A stretch of DNA of 64,000 bases from Delphinapterus leucas (GCF_002288925.2 NW_022098021.1:2333974-2397973), one strand, 5' to 3'; shown: positions 1 through 12,117, counted from the stretch's first letter. Program-made: numbers and translations. The notes: generated from the sequence alone by a model not told the origin.

Positions 1-1530
1 CGTTAAACTTGATGACTTACAAAATCGCAGGTATCAGACCACAATTCAAATCATTCTCAGATTCATCCCTCTAGACCGTGGTCCTAAATTGTTTTTGTCA
101 TTTCACCACCTACGAAGCCCGTCTGATTTCTGCCTCACCTTCTAATCTGCCTTCTCTGCCATCAAGGTTAGGTTGCCCATCATTTCTATCTGTTTCCTCC
201 CCTTCTCTAACTATATTGCTCTAACTTACCATTTCAAATTCAATTTCTTCCATAAAACTAAAGAACCACCTAACGAAACAAAGGAAACTCTTCAGTGCCG
301 TCCTGGCTTTAGAATCTGCGCTCTCCCTGGTAAATCATAGCCTTCACCAAACCAATGGTGTCACTGCATATCTTAAATACTGTTATATCTTAAAGACCGT
401 TATCTAAATGTTGTTGAAACTTTATCACATGCCAACCTGAGAAAAAATGTTGTGTATATTTTTGAGATAAGACAGCCATCACAACGTTGGCCCAAGGACT
501 GTATCTGGCAGTAACATTTCACACTGTTTTTTTGTTTGTTTTGCCCTTTACTGTCATAACCGTGAAATGCGTAATTCATAAAAACAGTAGTAGTGTTTCG
601 TGAAGTCAAACCATATTGTCATTTTAGACCTACTTGTAGTAGAAGAGAAAAAAGGTATGTTCTTTCAGCCTTAGCTTTGTAAGAATTTTACATATTTTAT
701 TTTAAAACCAAAATAAATAAAATCCTTGTTCTTTCATCCACCAAGCACAATGCAGGTTCTTAAAGAAAATAAAATATTGTTAACTGATTCTCCAAAAGCC
801 CAGTATAGTGTAGAACCCTGTTTTTCACTGAGCATTTTTACATCTAAGTATGTATTTTACAGGAGTTTCACAGTGACTAGGAAGTGGCCCTTTAACAAAC
901 GGTGGGCAAATAGCCTCGTATTGAGGGGGACAGGATTCTCAAAGGAAATGGCAGAATGGGGGGTGCCGGGCCATCAGCTGAGAGTCTTTTATCAGTGGAA
1001 ACGTAACGAGAAATTTATCTCAAAACAACTCTCTGTGAGCCAGGTTGCTTTACCCATTTTCTAGAAAAAGGAACCGAGTGTCATTTCCTGCAGCTTGTAA
1101 GGGGCAGAGTTGGGACCATCTGTATCCAGGTTAACACATCCTCCTACTTCTCCTGATCACAGAAGAAGCCGTAAGCGAGCTGCCTATGTTAATGCAAAGA
1201 ACAGCTTCCTTTCCAAATAATCTGAATTCAAATTTAGTAGATTCCCAATGAATACGGTTTTACTTTACTATTTCTGAGATTCTACCCTATTGCAGGCTGG
1301 ATTCCTTTTCAATTCTGAGTTGCAGGGAAATCCATCCTAAGAAAAGTCTGTCTCTTTCTCTCTTTCTCATGTACACACATTGTTACCCATGTTTAGGAAG
1401 CTGTAGACTTTTTGTCGACTTTGTGTAAATCAATGGGCTATAATGCATACCTTTTTTCTTTTCCTGGCTGCCAAGGCATGGTAGGTACATAAGTGGATTT
1501 ATGGTGCCACCATGTGGTAATATACAGAGA
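1..1530. other. Intergenic, nothing recognised
   Basis: AT-rich non-coding sequence. The short open frames here (for example 400-609 minus and 726-1064 plus) have no recognisable motif and look like chance. The pyrimidine-rich stretch near 60-200 could be an old L2-type remnant, but the match is too weak to call. Confidence 0.6.
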
Positions 1531-1536
1531 CTCATT

Positions 1537-1898
1537 AAAAAAAATTTTTTTTTAATTTATTTATTTTATTTTTGGCTGCATTGGGTCTTTGTTGCTGTGC
1601 GAGGACTTTTCTCTAGTTGCAGCGAGCGGGGGCCTACTCTTTGCTGTGGTGCGCAGGCTTCTCATTGCAGTGGCTTCTCTTATTACGGAGCAGAGGCTCT
1701 AGGCACATGGGCTTCAGTAGTTGCAGCACGTGGGGCTTCAGCAGCTGTGGCTCGTGGGCTCTAGAGCGCAGGCTCAGGAGTTGTGGCGCACGGGCTTAGT
1801 TGCTCCACGGCATGTGGGACCTTCCCAGACCAGGGACTGAGACCATGTCCCCTGCATTGGCAGGCGGATTCTTAACCACTGCGCCACCAGGGAAGCCC
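1537..1898 (-). mobile_element. CHR-type SINE, long form
   Basis: Read on the minus strand it starts 'ggggcttccctggtggcgc', has a tRNA-like B box, then the 'agaatccgcc' block and the long body with repeated 'acaactactg'-like units, and ends in an A/T-rich tail (poly-T here at 1541-1570). A 6-base direct repeat 'ctcatt' at 1531-1536 and 1899-1904 is the likely target-site duplication. Open frames at 1501-1799 run through this element and are not genes. Confidence 0.9.
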
Positions 1899-1904
1899 CT
1901 CATT

Positions 1905-2638
1905 GTTTTATTTTTTACATCAGGCTCCCTGGACTTCAATCTGTGGCTTCAGCATCACCTCTTGTACCACTATTCCCTGTCTCTCCGTAAAAACACTGCC
2001 ATCCAGCAGAAGTTTGTGTGACTTTGGTCTTCTGGGTGGGATATTAAGTAAAAGATGAGATGTTGGATGCTGCTTTCGACTGGACCAGGCATGGAGTTAC
2101 TTGTGGGTGTACTTTTTAAATGAGGCTTCACTTGCAAGGGTGCCTTTGATTGCTAAGAGGTATGAGTAAAGTGGAGTCCAAGTATTTGTGAGTTATCTAC
2201 AGGCAAAAAATAACCAGCTGGAATAGAGTTAGTGACTGGTTTTCTCCAGGTACATTTTCTAATGTATTCAACAAGAATCTGTCGAGTCCATGACTAGCAT
2301 AAAGTATTCTCCTAGGAACTGTGGGAGCTCACAGACAGACGGATGAAGACAGACTGATGGACAGATATACAGATGATAGACAGACAGACAGAGAGATACA
2401 AACAGAAGGATAGTGACAGCTTTCCATCTTTGATCAGTCTATAACAAACTGGAACAACAATGCCTAGAAAGGTCATACAACACAGCAGCGGCTACAAATG
2501 ATTCCTGTCACAAGGGATCTGCCCTAATGGCGGAGTCTTTGTCATTTACCTTAAATGATACAGGGATATATGTATTTGTCTATATAATATTATATTTTAC
2601 AAGACAGGATAGCGTGATGATCAACATTGCAAACTCTT
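1905..2638. other. Intergenic with small L2-like remnant
   Basis: Mostly unassigned. Around 2263-2330 the words 'ttcaacaagaatctgt' and 'ctcctaggaactg' match the minus-strand 3' end of L2. A GACA-type simple repeat follows at 2331-2412. No gene seen. Confidence 0.45.
2331..2412. repeat. Degenerate (GACA/GATA) simple repeat
   Basis: Interrupted tetranucleotide units gaca, gata and gatg over about 80 bases. The purest run is at 2379-2391. Confidence 0.7.
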
Positions 2639-2860
2639 AAGCCAGACTTCCTGGTTTCAAAACTTGGCCCCATGATTTGTCATCTAGGCATATTCCAGGA
2701 AGTCATTTACTCTCTCAGTGCCTCAGATCCATCAGTAAACTGGAGATTATATTCAACCCTAAAGGTTGTCTAAGGACTGGATGGTTAATAGGAGCTCTTG
2801 CCATAAGTAAAGCTCTTGCCATAAGTAAAGCAACGAATGCACTGCCTGGCACATAAGTGC
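2639..2860 (+). mobile_element. MIR SINE remnant
   Basis: Plus-strand MIR signature words occur in order: a loss of base pairing but clear 'ctctcagtgcctcag', 'catcagtaaactgg', and the tail 'gcctggcacataagtgctcagtag'. An 18-base unit is tandemly duplicated inside it (2793-2810 and 2811-2828). Confidence 0.75.
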
Positions 2861-3690
2861 TCAGTAGATGCCAGCCATTCCCACAATATTATATTTACTA
2901 GCTTCAATTATTTTTACAGATGTTTTAAATTTTACCATATAAAGAAACAGGGCTGCCCATCTTCAGCTAGAAGTCTTCAAAACAGATTACTACAGGCATT
3001 AATACTTAAATTTGACAAGATTAGTCTCCAAGCTCCGTAAACAGAAGCACTATACTCAGTGGACATAGGCTACAGCACCTTCAGGTCTATGGTCTGCCCA
3101 GCCCTAATTGCTCTGTCATTTGAGGGGGTTTCCATTAACTTACAGAGGTGCTAGCAATCTCAGATCCTTTTCTGCCAGATTCACACAACCAGTGATCTAG
3201 GGAGCCAGGATGTGAAGCCAAGCCCCAACCAAAAAAGAGAGTGAGAGGACCTCGTGATACCTCACCAGTAGGAGATGCTATTTCATAGCCCTTTTTTCAG
3301 GTTCTGACGAAATACCGTATTCTGTTGAATCTAGGATGCCACAGGTTGTGAAATACACATTATCTTATGTTCCATTAAGAAAGAAAATACATGCAGCCAA
3401 TTAAACTGGTATGAGTTCAACTATAAGATACATTCTGATTTCTGGGATGTTCAAATTTGAAAAAAAAATACCGTATTAGAAATGATAAATTATGGTCATG
3501 ATTGTTTAAGGAGTTCAGTAATTTTAACTGTTAGTGCTTAGAATTTACTCAGAGAAAAGCACTCATGACCTTGCAAACCCAGGGGGTCCTGGCCACAAAG
3601 AGGTCATGGTCCGCGAGTGACCAGGCCCCTTGTTAATCCACTCAGCACAAGCGGGACTTCCCACGTCCACGTAGAAAGATCTCTGCTTGC
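2861..3690. other. Intergenic, nothing recognised
   Basis: No repeat family or exon could be identified. The 67-codon frame at 2837-3040 begins in the MIR and is not protein-like. Confidence 0.5.
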
Positions 3691-3699
3691 AGAGCTCAT

Positions 3700-4020
3700 C
3701 TTCTATTGGAGGAAAACACACAATCAACAAATAAAAATATAAGTTCAGGTAAGTGCTGTGAGGAAAACGAGTGACTGGTAAACAGTGACTGAGGAAGGAG
3801 GACAAGATCTGTAGAATGATTGGGAAAGGCGTCTCTGAGGGTGTGACTTGAGGCCTGCGTGATGCAACGCCAGGCAGGAGGTTGTCAGGAGAGTGGCCGA
3901 GGCCCTGGTCAAGGGCACCAGCCCCAAGACGGAATGAGATGGAGGGAAGAGAGTAAGTCTGGAGGATGGAGGACAAGAGGGAGGACACGAGGAAATGCGA
4001 ACAGACTCAGACGAGATCAA
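3700..4020 (-). mobile_element. L2 LINE remnant
   Basis: Minus-strand L2 3' region: 'caatcaacaaataaaaatat', 'gtgctgtgaggaaaac', then 'gcgtctctgagggtgtgac' followed by 'gaggcctgcgtgatg', the usual order in antisense L2. It explains the GC-rich overlapping frames at 3563-4299, none of which looks like a protein. Confidence 0.6.
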
Positions 4021-5724
4021 AGAAGCGGGCGGGAGCCACGGAGAGGAAGGAACCGCGTTTCCTCTGCTCCCCCGTGTCCAAGCTCAGCCGCCACGGGGAC
4101 AGACCCACTGACGGGTGGTCCATCCGTCTCCTGCTGGCAGCCAAGTCCATGGAGACCAGCTGGCCTCCTCCCTCTCTCAACTGTTAGGGTGAACTCTGCC
4201 AAACTGGCGGAGACACAGGTCACAGGGGAGGAGCTATCCCCTTTGGTGGATAAGTTGGAAAATGGCACGTGGGTCACATCCCGGGACTCCGTTCCATGAG
4301 CAGAGCGTGACTGCGAATGCAAACTGCATCCTGTGTGAGCCACGGACCTGCTGAGGATAAGGGAGACCTTATATTCAGTCTACTAATTATGGGTCTAATG
4401 AGGGCAATTTTGTTTTTGAAAAAAATTACAAAGCCAGCCACGTAAGGGGAATGCAAGCCGGGCATTTCCTGGAACTTAAACAGTTTATGTTTGTAAAAGA
4501 AATGACAAAGTATCAGCTCAGTTATTTCAGAAGTTGTTCTGTTATAAGGAAAGAGGCTTTGGGTCTGACGGGGTTGAGGTCAACTCCCTTCAGCAGTGTA
4601 GATTCCTTTCCTTCAGAAATCCACATCCACCTCCGTGTGCCCGGCTCACAGAGTGTCATGGATTTCAGTGGATTTGCCTTGGAAACCCAGGCCCCCCCAT
4701 CCACGTGTGACACCACACTTCACTCTGCCTGCTCATCTTCTGTATCTCACCCCCTAAGCAGGGCATTCATCCATCACTTACGTTTCATACAAGAAGCTTA
4801 AGAACGTGTATGACTGGGCAGGACCCTACGGGGATGGGGGGTGCTTTGTCATCACCTGGTCCGGTTTCCTCACACACGTCACAGATGTGCCCCAACTTGG
4901 CAACCACACAGAGGTCATCTGCCCTCCAAATGGTGCCTGAGCTCACGAACGGCCGTAAACCCAGCTCCCTCATTTCAGTTAACACTGGTTACCCATCCCT
5001 GGATCTCTACCCACGGGTCCCCTCACCCTCAACGTTCACACATCAAAGGTGCAGGAGCACAGACAGAATTCTAGCTCTGGGCACGAAACAGAACTGAATT
5101 TCCCATAATTCTCAGGTTATACAGGTATGGTGAGCTCTTAAAAGAAATTTATGCTCAAAAAATACAGCCTAATTACATGAAAATCGTGTTGAATGGAAGT
5201 TACTAGAAAAAATCATTATTTACTTCTGGAAGTTAGTTGATTTTATTTTTTTCAAGCAGATACAAGGTTATTACCACCAGAGAGCACCATGGTTCTTCCT
5301 TAATCTATATATACATACCAGTTACACTGATCCTTAATTTCAGGGGTTTCTTAAACAATACCAGTCATAATTTAAGCTGAATTTGGAAAATTCTTTTGCT
5401 TTATTTTTGACCTTTGTCTATTAAAATATCCAAAGGTATTTCAATTTTGTTTTTTAATGTGAGATGTGAAAACACGTTTAAAGTGTGTTTTCAAACACCA
5501 TGATATAATTTTAAAGAGTTTTAAAATACTTTTGCTTAAAACTGATGCTGCCTCATTCAATGTTGTTTACATTTGACCTCTTAAGCTTGTGCATATGCCA
5601 TCCATTTCCTGATTCTCATGAAATGTTTGTGTTAATGATCTTTAGGTCTTATTTGTGGAAGAATACAACTTTATTTATGAATCTTGAGAATTGCTGATGG
5701 GCTTGAATGCCGTTTTAGAATCAT
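4021..5724. other. Intergenic, nothing recognised
   Basis: A relatively GC-rich first half (to about 5090) with several overlapping frames on both strands, then AT-rich DNA. No splice-flanked frame, promoter or repeat family could be supported. Confidence 0.5.
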
Positions 5725-5735
5725 CCCACTCTTTT

Positions 5736-5939
5736 TTTTTTTTTTTTTGCGGTACGGGGGCCTCTCACTGTTGTGGCCTCTCCCGTTGCGGAGCACAGTC
5801 TCCGGACGTGCAGGCTCAGCGGCCACGGCTCACGGGCCCAGCCGCTCCGCAGCATGTGGGATCTTCCCGGACCGGGGCACGAACCCGCGTCCCCTGCATC
5901 GGCAGGCGGACTCTCAACCACTGCGCCACCAGGGAAGCC
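5736..5939 (-). mobile_element. CHR-type SINE, short form
   Basis: Minus-strand copy of the short GC-rich cetacean form: poly-T followed by 'gcggtac', ending 'ccaccagggaagccc'. An 11-base target-site duplication 'cccactctttt' is found at 5725-5735 and 5940-5950. The good duplication and pure poly-T tract suggest a fairly recent insertion. Confidence 0.95.
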
Positions 5940-5950
5940 CCCACTCTTTT

Positions 5951-7222
5951 ATAGAATAAACATTTATGCTTGTCCTCCTCACTGCTATCATCTCGAAACT
6001 CAGTAGATAGTATCTAAGGCCACTCTCTGCTCTAACGTTTCATGAGTGTATGAGACCGTATTCAGAATGCACCAGTCAGAGAATATTGCTTCAGAGACAA
6101 GTACATGAACAACCCCTGCTTTGAGTCAAATCTGACCATATGATTGTGTGCTCTTTCCTAATTCTGAAGGTGTTTTTAGAATAAAGTATGTGTGGTCAGG
6201 TTCCCATAAAGAGGAACTTCCTTTTTCCCTGGCTGGGTTCAGGAACGGACATTTGGGAAGGTTGCAGTTTTGGTTTCTTGGGTGATGATTTCAATGGCCT
6301 CTGCCTGGAACTCACCCTGCTTTTCGGACATCACCAGATACCACGTTGGCCACACAGATATAAGCAAGTCCCCACTCTGATCGTGAGCTGTGCCTGGGTG
6401 AGAGTTGCTTAGAAGAACTGGAAGAACTGACCCAAAACTTCCAAGAGTCGGGGTCCAGGGAACTTCTGTAATGAGATGCCCCGTCAGGACATAAAACCAG
6501 GGTGGGTGGGTCAGCGGACAGGGTGACTCTATGGACAGACTGTCCTGTGTTTAGTATCCAGAGCTGGCCTTTCCTACTGCTAGAAGGAGAACTTGGAGAA
6601 AAACAGATTCCTTCAATGTTCAACATGAGAGTTCAAGGTCATGTTAATTTGATCTTTGAAAGGGATGATGAATATAAGACATCCTTGGGATATAAAAATT
6701 AATCCAGCACTAGTTTTGAAAATTATGACTTGAAATAAAAATGCTTTGAAAATATCCCTTATTACATGTCTTCTAGAGCAGGCCCTGAAAAGATCGTCCA
6801 AATAATCGACTGGTTATTTTTCCTTACAGAAATTCCTTTAATAATACAAGACTTTTCTGCTGGGGAAGGAAAACTGACTTTCATTTTTCTGGGGAAGCAA
6901 AATTGTAAAGGGATACCAAAAAATGCAGGTATTTTATGTGACAGAATTGCACGTGGCTTAATTTAAAATAAAAGAAGACATGATATAACAGTGAAGTAGC
7001 CCTAAATTATATGTCTATGATTTTCAATTGCATGGGATATTTATGCTTTAGGAAGCTTTAATTTGGGTTAAAATCATATGAACACATATAAGCCTCTGTT
7101 TCCTTAGTGATTAAATTAAAATGGGAGAAGACAGCTCTCTCCTAATACATTCAAGCTATTGTCTCACTAACTGTTCTCCAGAGGACTATTCCAGGTAAAT
7201 GATAGGAGGTTTTCTATAGAAA
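5951..7222. other. Intergenic, nothing recognised
   Basis: Unassigned DNA. Frames at 6188-6412, 6312-6626 and 6502-6702 overlap on opposite strands and carry no recognised motif. Confidence 0.5.
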
Positions 7223-7232
7223 AAAGGTTCTA

Positions 7233-7582
7233 GGGCTTCCCTGGTGGTGGAGTGGTTAAGAATCCACCTACCAATGCAGGGACAAGGGTTTGAGCCCTGG
7301 TCCAGAAAGATCCCACATGCTGTGGAGCAACTAGGCCCATGCGCCACAACTACTGAGCCTGCACTCTAGAGCCCGCAAGCCACAACTACTGAAGCCCGTG
7401 TGCCACAACTACTGAAGCCCGCGTGCCTAGAGCCCGTGCTCTGCAACAAGAGAAGCCACCACAATGAGAAGCCTGCGCACCGCAACGAAGAGTAGATCCC
7501 TCTCGCCCCAACTAGAGAAAGCCCGCACGCAGCAACGAAGACCCAATGCAGCCAAAAATAAAATAAATTAATTTAAAAAAAG
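7233..7582 (+). mobile_element. CHR-type SINE, long form
   Basis: Plus-strand long form beginning 'gggcttccctggtgg' with the tRNA-like head, internal repeats of 'cacaactactga', and an A-rich tail 'aaaataaaataaatta'. A 10-base target-site duplication 'aaaggttcta' lies at 7223-7232 and 7583-7592. Confidence 0.95.
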
Positions 7583-7592
7583 AAAGGTTCTA

Positions 7593-8344
7593 TGATGAAA
7601 TAACTTTGCAAAAGCCTACATAACTTATCTCCTTCCTGGAGATTCACAATGAATATTATTATTTAAGGACGCTGAGAAATTCTGGAGTAAAGAACCTGCT
7701 AGAACTTTTTGATATAATTTCTCAAACCTATATAACCACACCCTGAGCATATTAAGGAAGAAGTATTCCACAGCACACAGGTGAGAAATGCTACTGTAAA
7801 CAAGAGCATAATGGAATAATTTTCACCCCAACACCGCCAATAAACATCCTAGTGGAGATGCAGAAATGACAGTGGATTTATACAACTACTGAAGGTAAAA
7901 CTGAGTCTCAATTAAACCTCAGTTGCATTTGTATAATCACAATGAACTGACATTTGGAATTTTTGTACAGTAATAAATTATAGCTTGTCCTTTGTAAAGT
8001 AATGAGGAATTCCTAAAGATTTTAAAGGACTTCTCAACTGGAAGTTAGGAGAAATTGAAAGCAAGGTCTGGAAATTTTACATTTAGATTAGAAACAGCTG
8101 TGACATGGAAGTCCATATCTGCTAATTATCAGCTAAGTGATCTCGGATAAGTTATTTTAATTCTCTGGGCCTATATGAATGTTAATTTATGTAATGCACA
8201 TAATGCTAAAGATATATAGGAGACACCAAACAATCTTAGGTCTGTTTTCATGCCTCATGGACATGCTCTTAAATCCTACAGATCTATATAGCATCGTGTT
8301 CTAGTTATTAAAACTAGGTTAAGAATCAGTGTTTCTACAAACAT
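7593..8344. other. Intergenic, nothing recognised
   Basis: AT-rich DNA without recognisable repeat or exon. Confidence 0.5.
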
Positions 8345-8605
8345 GGTTACCAAAGAGGATAGCAGTGGGGGAGGGGAGGGATAAGTTAGGAGTTTGGGAT
8401 TAACACACACACACATACATACAAAACAGATAACCAACAAGGACCTACTGTACAGCACAGGGACCTATACTCAATATCTTGTAATAACCTATAATGGAAA
8501 AGAATCTGAAAAAAATACATATGTATATGTATAACTGAATCACTTTGCTGTACACGTGAAACTAACACAACACTGTAAGTTAACTATACTTCAATAAGAA
8601 ATTTT
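8345..8605 (+). mobile_element. LINE-1 3' end fragment
   Basis: Cetartiodactyl LINE-1 3' end, plus strand: 'gataagttaggagtttggga', an (AC) patch, 'ggacctactgtacagcacag', 'cttgtaataacctataatgg', 'tgaatcactttgctgtacac' and a closing 'cttcaataagaaa' tail. Strongly 5' truncated. Confidence 0.85.
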
Positions 8606-9459
8606 AAAAATATTTTTTGAAGAGTCAACGTTCCCATCCATTAAAATCATTTATTTTCATGCACTGGGTTCCATGGGGACACTTGGTGCTCCTGACGGCC
8701 CGACACCCATCCAGCTCCTCTTTCTAAAAGTACCCTGATTTCTTATCCAGGCAGGAACCTGTCCACAAGTACAGTCTATGCATTTCCAGGGCAGCTGATC
8801 CCACCCCAAGCTCAGGATTTGGCCATAAACATTGAGTTAGGAAAAAGTAAAGACTCAAATAAGATCAAGGGGACCCAGGAGGAAGCTGCTGCGGGCCCTT
8901 CCTAGAAAGTGCTCACAAGAGATGCTCTCCGGTGCTGGATACTCTGTTTGCCTCATTACAACCCTTTTCGACCCTGCTCCTCCCTGCTCTTTGCCTGGGA
9001 AAGCTGCCTTCTGTGGACGGTCTCCTGTAGGCTCCCAGCTCTCTCATTCATGGTTGATTTTGGTTAATGGAAGACTCCAAGGACAGACTGCAGAGCAAGG
9101 GCAAAATCAAAGGGCAGAGCACCAGCCCCGCCCTCAGCCTGCTTCTTGGTAACTGCCCTCTTTCATCCGGCTTCTCCCTCCACGGTCTCTCTGAATCTTG
9201 TTATGGAACCTACATCGCTTCCCTCTTTTTTAGCCTCAAGAATTTTCAAGAAGAATTGGCATGTCGGAGTCAAAATTCTCTGTTGTGTCCTGGGAGGAAA
9301 GAAGAGTCTCAGAACTAGCTCATTAATCATTTCTATTTCATCACACAAATAAATAAGAACATAACAAAGGAGATAAACACATAAGAAAGGAGAAAGGTGC
9401 CACGATGACATTATATTCCCGTTGCTGCAGGGGACACACAGGCAAGGTGTGGACAATTT
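8606..9459. other. Intergenic, possibly old retroelement, unassigned
   Basis: The GC-richer block 8690-9210 has the texture of an old LTR or DNA transposon, but I cannot assign a family. The frames at 8922-9352 are overlapping and unconserved in appearance. Confidence 0.35.
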
Positions 9460-9610
9460 TACCAGCATGGGGACAGAGTTGTCAAGGAAAGGTGTTTCAT
9501 AAAGGATAACACAATTAAGCTGAATTTTTAGAGATAAGCAAATAATTTCAATGAAGAGAAAGGGGACAAGGAAATTCCAGGTAAGCGACAGTCAGACAGC
9601 ATGGTACAAA
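9460..9610 (-). mobile_element. Probable L2 remnant
   Basis: Antisense L2-like order: 'caaggaaaggtgtttcat', 'ttaagctgaatttttagag', 'ggaaattccagg', 'actgtgcctgg'. Very diverged. Confidence 0.4.
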
Positions 9611-9632
9611 CTGTGCCTGGTGCTGTGACTAT

Positions 9633-9709
9633 AAGCATCTTTTTGTCAAGTGTTTTCGCTGCATATCTAATCGGCCAAAAGGCGAGTTTGCCATGAAGAG
9701 TAAAATAAC
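9633..9709 (-). repeat. Left arm of an unassigned inverted repeat
   Basis: The reverse complement of this 77-base segment aligns almost without gaps to 10337-10413. Shared landmarks are 'atttta..ctt', 'ggcaaa', 'gcctt', 'gcc.at.ag', 'tatg', 'aaaa' and 'atgctt'. By eye about 60 percent of positions agree. It is not one of the repeat families identified elsewhere in the window. Confidence 0.6.
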
Positions 9710-10336
9710 TGGTTGACAGTTTTTGGTTTGATGGTTTGGTTTCGACTGGTTGAAATGCGTTAGCATCTCTTCTAGCGATCGACCTTATTGATGGTTTTAT
9801 CCAGCTGACAGATCACAATGATTTTCCCCAAGAGCTGGTTTCCTATTTTGAGACACACCACATTGGAGAAGAAAGAGGCCGAGGGCCTCAAGGACCCGGA
9901 GTTGAGCCCACTTTTCCCACAGAACCTCGGAACGTCTATGGATGGGCCTGGGACCACGTGCCAAGAACCGTCAGGAGGCTTTCACAGCACAACAGAGAGC
10001 TCAGGTGCAAATGTGCAGCCCGGTGCTTGGTAACGGACACCTCTCCTAATGAGGGAAGAAATTTTAGCAAAAATAGAAAAAGTCTGGTGCTGAACGAGAA
10101 GACGAATCAACAAGCAAGACAAAATCGAACAAAATGCTATGAATGAAAGACCTGGAGGACAAGTGCTTACATACAACCCACAAAATAAAATCAGTTATTG
10201 GCACAGTACTGCTATGAATCTACACACATTTTAAATGCATTCAAATATTTCTATTTCACAAAAAACATTTTAATTTTGTTATTCATTTTTCCATGCTTCA
10301 CATTTATGTCCTTTTTAATGTTCCTCTTTATCTTTT
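9710..10336. other. Interior of the inverted-repeat-bounded segment
   Basis: About 627 bases between the two arms. Frames of 60-71 codons on both strands (9772-10176) and a 90-codon frame starting at 10198 show no transposase or other motif. It may be the body of a non-autonomous DNA element or unrelated DNA between two opposed repeat copies. Confidence 0.35.
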
Positions 10337-10413
10337 GTAATTTTATCTTCTACGGCAAAATTGCCTTACAGCCAATCAGTTATGGGACAAAAACGTTCAC
10401 AGCAAAAATGCTT
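10337..10413 (+). repeat. Right arm of an unassigned inverted repeat
   Basis: Partner of 9633-9709. Just inside its outer edge a short unit recurs with a 29-base period: 'acgttcacagcaaaa' at 10393 and 'acgctcacagcaaaa' at 10422, so the repeat may extend to about 10444. Confidence 0.6.
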
Positions 10414-10444
10414 ACGCAAAGACGCTCACAGCAAAAGCACCTAG

Positions 10445-10964
10445 AACCAATAAAAGCCATAAAGTTCTGAAACAGAAAGAGGTGTTTGAGAAACTTTGAG
10501 AATTTCATTAGGATTGAAATACTGAGTCTGAGACATCAGGAACAGGGGAAAAGATGGGACTAGAAACAGGCAACAATTCGTACAGGATGGGCCTTTACTG
10601 CCACACGAGGAAACAGGGTTTTGTTCTCCTGTTAAAGGTATAGATACTATTTAGGGATTTTAAGCAAGAGAACAATATGACCAATGTTATACTTCAGAAG
10701 GAGCCCTCTGGCAATATAATAATGTGGAGAATGAATAAATGGAGAGAAGGGCAGTACTGGAGGCACAGAGACAGAGAAACTATTATAATCTTCTGTGTTA
10801 GAGATTCTAAATTAGGATCCTGGCCAGGGGATGGTGGACTCCGTTTTTAGACGGACAAACTGTAAGCGAATAAAATGTTTAAATGATTCTAATCAGAATA
10901 GGTGAGGATGGGGGAAAAAGAAGGATGAATCCCATATTTCAAGCCTTGGTATATGGAAGATGCC
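10445..10964. other. Intergenic with L2 remnant
   Basis: Unassigned apart from an antisense L2-like piece at about 10640-10800 ('ttttaagcaagagaacaata', 'gagccctctggc'). Confidence 0.4.
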
Positions 10965-11345
10965 TGAGTCTTCTCAGGCTGCCGTAACAAACACCAAGAC
11001 CGGGCGCTTAAACAGTGGAAATTCTGCAGGCTGAAGTCCGAGGCCAAGGTGACAGCCAGCTTGGTGTGTGGTGAGAACTCCCTCTTTGGCTTCAGACAGC
11101 TGCCCTCCCACTGTGTCCTCACACGACCTCTTCTTTGTGCAAGTGTGAGGGACCGGGGCGGGGAGGGGCTGCGGTGTGAGCCCACTGGTGCCCCTTCTTA
11201 CGAGAACACGACTCATCAAAGTCAGGGCCCCACTCCCAGGACGGCACTTAACCTTGGCTACCTCCACATGGTCCTGTCCCCAAATACAGTCACACTGGGG
11301 GTCAGGGCTTCAGCATATTTGGGGGGAGAAACAATTCAGTCCATG
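10965..11345 (-). mobile_element. LTR remnant, MaLR/MLT1-like
   Basis: Antisense copy of an old mammalian LTR. In order it shows 'ggctgccgtaacaaacacc', 'gaagtccgaggccaagg', 'ctgtgtcctcaca', 'ccaaatacagtcacac', 'gggtcagggcttcagcata' and 'caattcagtcca'. It shares this block order with the copy at 59930-60285. The exact LTR family name is tentative. Confidence 0.6.
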
Positions 11346-11891
11346 GAAGAAGAATACCCTATCAATAGAGAAGCTTAATTTTTCACTGTTTTTATATAGC
11401 CGTCATTGTATTTTACCCATCCTTTCAGTACTGTTACCTTGTAACAGGCAATCACAATGTATTTGAGTTTTTGAGGCCCCTGATCTTTCCGGTTTATGCA
11501 GAATCCTTTTATAAAACCACACTGGTACCTAACTGGAGAATATCTTTTGGAAACAATGGTCTATGTTCAGGCTATTGGTGAGATCGATAATGCAGTTCAC
11601 ACATTTCTGGACCCTGAGAAAATCACACTTATAAAATATTTTCCAACCAAATTATACATTTAACATAAAGTCTGAGAAGAAGAAAATCTACATCATCTAA
11701 ACTTTTCTAGTCTTTACTGCTTTTGTGAGTCAACTTCTAAAGGAAAGCAAGTGACCTCAGATCATCATAGTTTGGGTTATTCTTTGAGTATCTGATGCTT
11801 AAAGGATCTGTCCCCTGTAGAATGATACAGGGCAGGCTCAGCAAAGCTCGTAAAGGGAGTGTTGATGTTGTTCTAATACCAGGTAAAAAAA
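11346..11891. other. Intergenic, nothing recognised
   Basis: AT-rich unassigned DNA. Confidence 0.5.
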
Positions 11892-12042
11892 GTAGAGAGA
11901 TGATAGATGATTGATAGAGATGATAGATGACAGAGATGATAGACAGATAGATAGATAATAAATAGATAATAGATAGATGATAGATAGACAATAGATATAG
12001 ATGATAGATAGACTTAAATAGGTAAGAGATGATTAGATAGAC
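11892..12042. repeat. Degenerate (GATA)n repeat
   Basis: Irregular gata, gaca, aata and gatg units over about 150 bases. A minus-strand frame of tyrosine, serine and isoleucine repeats (11737-11991) is a by-product of it. Confidence 0.9.
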
Positions 12043-12117
12043 TGAACAATCAATTACGTGGAAGCACTAAGCCAAATATTGAGACAAATAAAGCATATGC
12101 CCCACTCTGAAGAAAAT

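Noticed and set aside
3859..4299. 146-codon plus frame in GC-rich DNA
   Set aside because: Overlaps an antisense L2 remnant and opposed frames on the other strand; no domain or exon signals.
7233..7582. tRNA-like A and B boxes suggesting tRNA genes (here and at every CHR SINE)
   Set aside because: These are the tRNA-derived heads of SINEs; no cloverleaf with a complete acceptor stem is formed.
11737..11991. 84-codon minus frame rich in Ser, Tyr, Ile and Leu
   Set aside because: It is the translation of the GATA simple repeat.
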